Assembly: GCA_007122815.1 (NCBI GenBank)
Contig: SKSV01000035.1
Span: 1-5,555 of the forward strand
Source of the DNA: Trueperaceae bacterium
Lineage (GTDB): Bacteria; Deinococcota; Deinococci; Deinococcales; Trueperaceae
DNA length: 5,555 nt
Reading direction: 5' to 3'
In this document: positions 1 through 3,788 of the stretch, in pieces
How the letters are laid out: each line of letters starts with the position of its first letter
Position numbering within the stretch: position 1 is the stretch's first letter
Translations under genes and position numbers: made by a program
The notes under the pieces: model-generated
Database searches by the model: none
Seen by the model: the letters and a program-made list of their open reading frames with translations, nothing else
What the model was told of the DNA's origin: nothing

Positions 1-2
1 AG

Positions 3-32
3 ACGCGGCAGCGCGACAAGAACGCGGCGTGA
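3..32 (+). CDS. Possible 3' end of an upstream gene (last 9 codons)
   Basis: The third forward frame reads TRQRDKNAA and then stops at TGA (30-32). All nine sense codons end in G or C, as in the real genes of this window, while the other two forward frames have mixed third positions. This makes it the likeliest tail of a gene entering from the left. The visible part is too short to identify. It does not show the DPCxxC motif that ends a hydrogenase large subunit, but that motif would lie a few residues further upstream, so a large subunit is not excluded. The second frame stays open to 115 and the first to 171, and neither looks coding. Confidence 0.25.
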   Translation, partial: TRQRDKNAA

Positions 33-167
33 ACGAGGCCGCGCGAAGGAGGGAGGAGGCAACGCCGACATTGCTGAGTTGCTTATCATCACATCAGGAA
101 GTCGTGCCCCTATGAGCCTACTCACCGCCGCCACCTTCGCGCCAAGTCGCCCACACGGGAGGACCGC
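33..167 (+). promoter_or_regulatory. Leader region upstream of the hydrogenase small subunit
   Basis: This spacer should carry the hydrogenase promoter unless the gene is read through from upstream. It contains a purine run at 46-59 (AAGGAGGGAGGAGG) that looks like a doubled Shine-Dalgarno site but has no ATG after it. The only nearby start is TTG at 71, which opens a 14-codon frame ending at 115. A TATCAT at 84-89 fits the TANNNT form of a -10 box, but no convincing -35 lies 16-18 nt before it. A short inverted repeat, TGAG-CCTA-CTCA, occupies 113-124. None of these is strong enough to name a regulator. Confidence 0.3.
157..163 (+). promoter_or_regulatory. Ribosome binding site of the hydrogenase small subunit
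   Basis: GGGAGGA sits 4 nt before the ATG at 168. It decides the start: the next in-frame ATG (codon 36, at 273) has no Shine-Dalgarno sequence before it, although starting there would give a more usual Tat signal length. Confidence 0.7.
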
Positions 168-1292
168 ATGAAGCGTTCGCCAACCAAGTCCGAGCCCTCA
201 GCGCAGCAAGGGGCGCCGGCTCCCTCCGCGCGCGAGTATTACGAGCGGCTCGCTGCCGAAGCCGACGCACACATGGATCGCCTGGAGGCGCAGGAGCCCC
301 TCAAGGAGACCACCCTCGAGACGTTGCTCAAGCGGCGGGGCGTGACACGCCGCGAGTTCCTCAAGATGGTCGCGGTCACCACGGCGGCTCTGTCGCTGCC
401 CTCTATCTTCGATCTGCGCGTCGCGCGCGCGGCCGAGCTCGCCACCCGCCTTCCCGTCATCTGGCAGGAGCTGCAGTCCTGCACCGGGAACAGCATGGCC
501 CTCATACGCAACAACAACCCTGGGATCGACGCGCTGCTCCTCGACCTGATCAGCCTGGAGTACTCCGAGGTGCTGATGGCGCCCTCGGGCCAAGCCGCGG
601 AGGACGTGCTCGAGGCAGCCATCGAGCGTTACGACGGCCAGTACATAGCGGTCTTCGAAGGCTCGGTCCCGGTGGCTGACGACGGAAACTACCTGACCAT
701 CGGACCGGCCGGGCACACCGGCGTCGAGATCGTCGAGCACATCGCGCAGCATGCCGCCGCCATCGTCGCAGCCGGCACCTGCGCCGCCTACGGAGGCATC
801 CCCGCGGCGCGGCCGAACCCGACAGCGGCGCTCGGCATCGCCGACTTCCTCAACACCCGCCGCATCAACAAGCCGGTGGTCAACCTGCCGGCTTGCCCCG
901 TTTCGAGCACCAACGTTGTCGGCACGATCCTCGAGTACACGATGTTCGGCCGGTTGCCGCAGCTCGACGCCTTCGGGCGCCCGCTGTGGGCTTACCGCGA
1001 CCGCATCCACGACAAGTGCGAGCGATACGCCCACTTCGATGCCGGCGAGTTCGTCGAAGGCTGGAACGACCAGGAGGGCCTCAAGCTCGGCCTCTGCCTC
1101 TTCAAGGTCGGCTGCAAGGGCCCGATGGCGTACAACAACTGCGGCGTGGTGCGCTACAACGACGCCGCCTCATGGCCAATCATGGCCGGTCACGGCTGCA
1201 TAGGCTGCAGCGAGCCCGGCTTCTGGGACGAGTTGACACCTTTCGAGGAGCCTCTTCCCGGAGGCCGGCGGCAATACCGCCGCATGGAGTAG
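168..1292 (+). CDS. [NiFe]-hydrogenase small subunit, Tat-exported
   Basis: This is the electron-transfer subunit of a respiratory uptake [NiFe]-hydrogenase, which carries electrons from H2 at the large-subunit active site through three FeS clusters. The Tat motif is TRREFLK (60-66), followed by a hydrophobic stretch and an ARA cleavage site near residue 88, so the mature heterodimer should lie outside the cytoplasmic membrane. Distal-cluster ligands are H281, C284, C310 and C316; medial-cluster ligands are C325, C344 and C347 (GHGCIGCSEP). For the proximal cluster C105, C205 (GTCAAYGG) and C243 (PACP) are present, but the fourth ligand in CTGC is Asn108 (SCTGNSM). The extra cysteines of the O2-tolerant [4Fe-3S] type are absent. 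The protein ends soon after the medial cluster, with no C-terminal membrane helix. About 45 charged residues precede the usual start of the Tat region. No large subunit or maturation gene is in view, so the subgroup cannot be set; the family call itself is firm. Confidence 0.95.
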   Translation: MKRSPTKSEPSAQQGAPAPSAREYYERLAAEADAHMDRLEAQEPLKETTLETLLKRRGVTRREFLKMVAVTTAALSLPSIFDLRVARAAELATRLPVIWQELQSCTGNSMALIRNNNPGIDALLLDLISLEYSEVLMAPSGQAAEDVLEAAIERYDGQYIAVFEGSVPVADDGNYLTIGPAGHTGVEIVEHIAQHAAAIVAAGTCAAYGGIPAARPNPTAALGIADFLNTRRINKPVVNLPACPVSSTNVVGTILEYTMFGRLPQLDAFGRPLWAYRDRIHDKCERYAHFDAGEFVEGWNDQEGLKLGLCLFKVGCKGPMAYNNCGVVRYNDAASWPIMAGHGCIGCSEPGFWDELTPFEEPLPGGRRQYRRME

Positions 1293-1323
1293 CGTTGCCT
1301 GTTGCAACCATCACGAGACCTCA

Positions 1324-1343
1324 AGACCGGGGCCGTGCGGTCT
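1324..1343 (+). terminator. Weak hairpin downstream of the hydrogenase gene
   Basis: AGACCG (1324-1329) can pair with CGGTCT (1338-1343) around an 8-nt loop, 31 nt after the stop codon. A competing stem, GGGCC (1330-1334) with GGCCC (1344-1348), overlaps it. A smaller stem, GTTGC-CTGTT-GCAAC, lies at 1294-1308 right after the stop. None is followed by a T run, so this is at best a non-canonical end of transcription. Confidence 0.2.
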
Positions 1344-1432
1344 GGCCCGAGCGGACTTGGCACACGTTTCCTGCACTACCCAAGGGCACGAAAGCCTCGG
1401 CCCAAGGGTGCTTACCGCCCGGCAGACCGCGG

Positions 1433-1438
1433 TAGACT
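1433..1438 (+). promoter_or_regulatory. -10 box (TAGACT) of a leaderless carbonic anhydrase promoter
   Basis: TAGACT matches TANNNT and ends 8 nt before the ATG at 1447, so transcription would begin at or next to the start codon. There is no Shine-Dalgarno sequence before that ATG, which agrees with a leaderless mRNA. The -35 is poor; TTACCG at 1412-1417 would leave a spacer of only 15 nt. This spacing is the known pattern of leaderless promoters in Deinococcus; applying it here is inference. Confidence 0.5.
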
Positions 1439-1446
1439 ATGGATTC

Positions 1447-2070
1447 ATGAGCACGTCCCTTATGAACCGATCGGTCAAGGTGCTGGATACGCTCTTGGCC
1501 GGCAACGAACGCTACTCCCGGGACGAACCCCGGCATCCCCACCTCGATCGCGGGACCCGCGCGACGCTGTGCGCGGGACAGCACCCGATAGCCGCAGTGC
1601 TCGCCTGTTCGGACTCGCGGGTGCCCCCTACCTTGGTGCTCGACCAAGGGCTCGGCGACCTCTTCGTAGTGCGCAACGCGGGCCAGATCCTGAGCCCCGA
1701 CGCGCTCGCAAGCCTGGAGTACGCGGTCCTGGAGCTAGATGTCCCGCTGATCGTCGTGCTTGGCCACGAAGGATGCGGCGCGGTCGGTGCCGCCAGCGCG
1801 GCTTTCGGCGGCGACACGATCCCTGAAGGGCACCTCGTGCAAGTGCTGGCGCCGCTCGCTCCAGCCGTGGCGGTGGCGGCGAAGCGTACGGCTGACGCCA
1901 AGCCAGAGGACTTGGCCGACGTCGCGGGCCGAGTCCACCTCGGCATGACCGTAGCGGCGCTGCAGCGTGCTGAGCCGATCGTGGCGCGCCGCCTCGCCGA
2001 AGGGCGCCTAGCGGTGGTGGGTCTTCGCTACGAGCTCGAGAGCGGCTTGGTTAGACCGCAGGAGGAGTAG
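1447..2070 (+). CDS. Beta-class carbonic anhydrase
   Basis: This zinc enzyme interconverts CO2 and bicarbonate, probably in the cytoplasm since no signal peptide is visible. With the start at 1447 it has 207 residues, normal for the bacterial beta class. The zinc ligands are C54 (ACSDSRVPP), H107 and C110 (GHEGCGAV), and the Asp-Arg pair of the active site is D56 and R58. The family motif VVRNAG (74-79) and the closing VVGLRYELESG segment are also present. The frame is open further upstream to an ATG at 1357, but the extra 30 residues do not resemble the family, and the -10 box at 1433-1438 would then lie inside the gene. The opening residues after 1447 (VLDTLLAGNERY) match the usual start of the family. 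It lies 154 nt after the hydrogenase gene on the same strand but appears to have its own promoter. A role in supplying bicarbonate for carboxylases or in pH balance is plausible but not shown. Confidence 0.95.
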   Translation: MSTSLMNRSVKVLDTLLAGNERYSRDEPRHPHLDRGTRATLCAGQHPIAAVLACSDSRVPPTLVLDQGLGDLFVVRNAGQILSPDALASLEYAVLELDVPLIVVLGHEGCGAVGAASAAFGGDTIPEGHLVQVLAPLAPAVAVAAKRTADAKPEDLADVAGRVHLGMTVAALQRAEPIVARRLAEGRLAVVGLRYELESGLVRPQEE

Positions 2071-2090
2071 CAGAGGACGGCGTGGGAGAG

Positions 2091-2120
2091 GCCGCGGTAG
2101 GTAAGACTTCTCGCCGTGGC
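2091..2120 (+). terminator. Weak hairpin between two convergent genes
   Basis: GCCGCGG (2091-2097) pairs with CCGTGGC (2114-2120), with one G-U wobble in the plus-strand RNA, around a 16-nt loop. It lies in the 52-nt gap between the carbonic anhydrase stop and the stop of the minus-strand thioredoxin gene. There is no T run, and on the minus strand the wobble becomes an A-C mismatch, so it suits the plus strand better. Confidence 0.25.
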
Positions 2121-2122
2121 GC

Positions 2123-2926
2123 TCAACGCAGCGAGGCGATCAGCGTCCGCAGCGCAGGTGAGGAGATCTCGCCGACGTGCACGTCCACCATGCGCCCATC
2201 GGCGTCGAAGGTGAAGGTGGTCGGCAGGCCGACCACCCCCAGCGCGCTGCCGACCGCACCTGCCGGATCGAGCAGCACCCCGTCGCTCGGGAACCCTGCG
2301 GCCTCTAGGTAGGCGCGCACCTGAGAGTCGGTCTCGCGCTGGTTGACGAGGAGCACCGCCACCTCGCTCTCGCTCGCGAGGACCTCGAAGAACACCGGCA
2401 ACTCGCGCCGGCAAGGCGGGCACCAGGTCGCCCAGACGTTCACGACCGCGGGTCGGCCCAGGTCGTCGAGCGCGACCGGCGTACCGTCGAGGCCAATGAG
2501 CGTCACGGCCGGTAGCGATGCATCGATCGACTGCTGCGAGGACGTCAGGATGCCCGTGGCGAACCACCAGGTGGCCACCGCGAGCACTCCCAGCGTCGGC
2601 GCGACGCGCCGTATCTCAGCCGAGCGGTAGGCGTGCCAGAGGGTGACAGCCGCCCCCGCCGCGACGCCCCACCAGGGCGCGAAGCCCCCTTGCCAGATCG
2701 CGAACACGGCCCCCGGTTCGGCCAAGTAGAAGTCGAGGTGGGAGAGCACGAAACCGACGCGCGCGAACACGAAGGTCAGCGCTGCGGTCTGCCAGCCCCA
2801 CGCCGCCGCCTCGGGCCGCCCGCGTCGCGCGACCACTTCGGCCCCGAGGAGCAACACCGCGAAGCCCAGCGCAGCCAACGCCCGGTCGAGCGGCAGCACC
2901 AGCGGGCCGAGGGTCAACGCGCCCAT
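2123..2926 (-). CDS. TlpA-like thioredoxin fused to an Lgt-like membrane domain
   Basis: The protein has 267 residues in two parts. Residues 1-127 are membrane-spanning, with hydrophobic stretches near 8-30, 45-62, 73-98 and 108-126. The segment ARVGFVLSHLDFYL (55-68) followed by AIWQGGF (76-82) resembles the matching part of prolipoprotein diacylglyceryl transferase (Lgt). However, the HGG motif of Lgt is replaced by APWWG, and the C-terminal half of Lgt is missing, so transferase activity is unlikely. Residues 135-267 form a thioredoxin fold of the TlpA/ResA type, with the redox motif WATWCPPCRRE (C169, C172) and the cis-proline in GLPTT (P235). It should face outside the membrane and reduce protein disulfides, as in cytochrome c or cytochrome oxidase copper-site assembly. 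GAGGA at 2930-2934 supports the ATG at 2926. Its promoter carries a CsoR-like palindrome. No partner gene for cytochrome maturation is visible, so its client is unknown. Confidence 0.9.
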   Translation of the reverse strand: MGALTLGPLVLPLDRALAALGFAVLLLGAEVVARRGRPEAAAWGWQTAALTFVFARVGFVLSHLDFYLAEPGAVFAIWQGGFAPWWGVAAGAAVTLWHAYRSAEIRRVAPTLGVLAVATWWFATGILTSSQQSIDASLPAVTLIGLDGTPVALDDLGRPAVVNVWATWCPPCRRELPVFFEVLASESEVAVLLVNQRETDSQVRAYLEAAGFPSDGVLLDPAGAVGSALGVVGLPTTFTFDADGRMVDVHVGEISSPALRTLIASLR

Positions 2927-2973
2927 GGTTCCTCGATGGGGCGGCTGCAGAGCGAGAGGATCGACATCGCGGC

Positions 2974-2979
2974 ATCATA
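2974..2979 (-). promoter_or_regulatory. -10 box (TATGAT) of the thioredoxin gene
   Basis: Read on the minus strand, 2979-2974 is TATGAT, five of six matches to TATAAT, 47 nt upstream of the ATG at 2926. No good -35 is found at 16-18 nt. TTCGCC (3004-2999) would give a 19-nt spacer. The box shares its first two bases with the palindrome at 2978-2992, so a bound protein would block RNA polymerase. Confidence 0.5.
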
Positions 2980-2992
2980 CCCCGCGGGGGTA
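2978..2992. promoter_or_regulatory. Perfect palindrome TACCCC-GCG-GGGGTA, candidate CsoR-family operator
   Basis: Six-base arms pair perfectly around a 3-nt centre. CsoR-family repressors (copper, persulfide and formaldehyde sensors) bind GC-rich sites of the ATACCCC...GGGGTAT kind, and this one overlaps the -10 box of the thioredoxin gene. The match is by eye from memory of the family's sites. No CsoR gene lies in the window. As RNA on either strand the same bases could form a short hairpin, but no T run follows. Confidence 0.45.
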
Positions 2993-2995
2993 CGC

Positions 2996-3012
2996 CGCGG
3001 CGAAGCGCCGCG
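2996..3012 (-). terminator. GC-rich hairpin directly after the exported-protein gene
   Basis: CGCGGCG (2996-3002) and CGCCGCG (3006-3012) form a perfect 7-bp stem with a 3-nt loop, 1 nt past the stop codon of the minus-strand gene at 3014. The stem is stable, but no T run follows; the CsoR-like palindrome comes 3 nt later. It may end or pause transcription before the thioredoxin gene, separating the two minus-strand genes. Confidence 0.35.
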
Positions 3013-3013
3013 C

Positions 3014-3589
3014 TCAATCGGCGCTGATCAGGCGCATCTCGACCTGGTCGCGGCCGCTGCCGTAGCGGCTGAAGCACGGGACGGGCAGGCCTTCGGCTAC
3101 GGCGAACTCGAAGGAATCGTCGCCGCCGTCGAGTTCCAAGCGCATCACCACGCAGGTGTGGCCCGCGACCACCTCCTCGCGCTCCATGAACAGGGAGCCG
3201 AAGCCCATGACCCGCAGCGGCTCCTCCCGCACGCGCACCTCCTCGTTCCCGAGGAGCATCGGGAGCATCATGTAGCTGGGCCCGAACACGAGCATGGGGC
3301 CGAGCCCGAACATGCCTAGTGTCTGGCCGCCGAACATCGCGTTGCCGAGGTCGGCCTGGCGCACGCCCTTCTGCTCGAAGCGCATCACGGTGCTGACGTG
3401 GAAGCCGTCGTCGCGATCGAGCATGGTGACCTCGAGGGTGGTGACGGGAGCGTCGCCGGTGCGGATCTCGATGGTGTAGCGCTGGTCGCCGGGCCCGAAC
3501 TCGAACGGTGCCCACTGGAACGCGAACGCGCTCGTCAGGGCGAGCGTGGTGAGGGTAACGATGCTCACGCGGACTAGGTGAGAGAACAT
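3014..3589 (-). CDS. Exported protein of unknown function, Met/Gly-rich centre
   Basis: I do not recognise a family. The product has 191 residues. It opens with a signal peptide: a short basic n-region, a hydrophobic core (residues 7-20) and a probable cleavage after AFA (21-23), so it should be periplasmic or secreted. Residues 38-75 alternate polar and hydrophobic positions like beta strands. Residues 84-113 are hydrophobic and rich in Gly and Met (six Met between 85 and 111). After that come strand-like segments with two cysteines, C146 (GHTCVV) and C172 (PVPCFS), which could form a disulfide. The general look (signal, beta strands, a loop, beta strands) recalls LolA-like half-barrels, but this is only an impression. 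The frame is open to a GTG at 3628, but GGAGGTG at 3594-3600 and the signal peptide both favour the ATG at 3589. It lies upstream of the TlpA-like thioredoxin gene on the same strand, with 87 nt between them. Confidence 0.75.
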   Translation of the reverse strand: MFSHLVRVSIVTLTTLALTSAFAFQWAPFEFGPGDQRYTIEIRTGDAPVTTLEVTMLDRDDGFHVSTVMRFEQKGVRQADLGNAMFGGQTLGMFGLGPMLVFGPSYMMLPMLLGNEEVRVREEPLRVMGFGSLFMEREEVVAGHTCVVMRLELDGGDDSFEFAVAEGLPVPCFSRYGSGRDQVEMRLISAD

Positions 3590-3593
3590 GCGG

Positions 3594-3600
3594 CACCTCC
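3594..3600 (-). promoter_or_regulatory. Ribosome binding site that fixes the exported-protein start
   Basis: On the minus strand GGAGGTG is followed by CCGC and then the ATG at 3589. This spacing is ideal and argues against the in-frame GTG at 3628 and the ATG at 3607. Confidence 0.75.
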
Positions 3601-3647
3601 ATGCCATGGGAACGCGCGGCAACCTCACGTGGTCGGACGCCGCCTCG

Positions 3648-3653
3648 AGTGTA
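3648..3653 (-). promoter_or_regulatory. Candidate -10 box (TACACT) for the exported-protein gene
   Basis: On the minus strand TACACT fits TANNNT and lies about 58 nt before the ATG at 3589. The hexamer 17 nt further upstream is not a recognisable -35. A perfect TTGACA exists at 3692-3687 but is 33 nt away from this box, too far to serve it. Confidence 0.3.
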
Positions 3654-3669
3654 GCAACGCCGACACGTG

Positions 3670-3687
3670 ATGCCGCGGCGACGGCAT
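3670..3687. repeat. Inverted repeat ATGCCG-N6-CGGCAT in the divergent promoter region
   Basis: Six-base arms (3670-3675 and 3682-3687) are perfectly complementary. The repeat abuts a minus-strand TTGACA (3687-3692), and a CACGTG overlaps its other edge (3664-3669). A second CACGTG lies at 3626-3631. The position between two divergent genes fits an operator, but the arms are short and GC-rich, so chance is possible. Confidence 0.3.
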
Positions 3688-3735
3688 GTCAACGCACCGG
3701 CGACCGGCTGAACGACCGTGAGTCAGCCGGCAAAG

Positions 3736-3741
3736 TAGGCT
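3736..3741 (+). promoter_or_regulatory. Candidate -10 box (TAGGCT) for the protease gene
   Basis: TAGGCT fits TANNNT and lies 47 nt before the ATG at 3789. No hexamer resembling TTGACA is found 16-18 nt upstream, so the assignment is weak. Confidence 0.25.
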
Positions 3742-3778
3742 GAGCAGCAAGCAGCTCGCCACTCAGGGCCGGCGAGCC

Positions 3779-3785
3779 AGGAGGT
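3779..3785 (+). promoter_or_regulatory. Ribosome binding site of the protease gene
   Basis: AGGAGGT is a full match to the Shine-Dalgarno consensus and ends 3 nt before the ATG at 3789. The gap is slightly short, but the downstream lipoprotein signal confirms the start. Confidence 0.75.
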
Positions 3786-3788
3786 AGG

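Noticed and set aside
1..89. A minus-strand gene leaving the window to the left, starting at ATG 89
   Set aside because: The frame is open but has no ribosome binding site and translates to a Pro/Arg/Ser-rich run with no recognisable sequence.
198..1034. A 278-codon open frame on the minus strand across the hydrogenase gene
   Set aside because: Its translation is Arg/Val/Asp-rich with no motif, and the opposite strand encodes a full hydrogenase subunit; it is an effect of high GC.
1357..1446. A longer carbonic anhydrase start at 1357
   Set aside because: The extra residues do not look like the family, and the -10 box would fall inside the gene.
1302..1826. A 174-codon plus-strand frame overlapping the carbonic anhydrase
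   Set aside because: It is Arg/Pro-rich, has no motifs, and the overlapping frame contains all beta-carbonic anhydrase active-site residues.
3590..3628. A GTG start at 3628 for the exported protein
   Set aside because: It has a weaker start context and would put 13 basic residues before the signal peptide, while ATG 3589 has an ideal ribosome binding site.
2616..3692. A 358-codon minus-strand frame across the exported protein and the thioredoxin start
   Set aside because: It is extremely Arg-rich, and it overlaps two better genes that have ribosome binding sites and a signal peptide or domain match.
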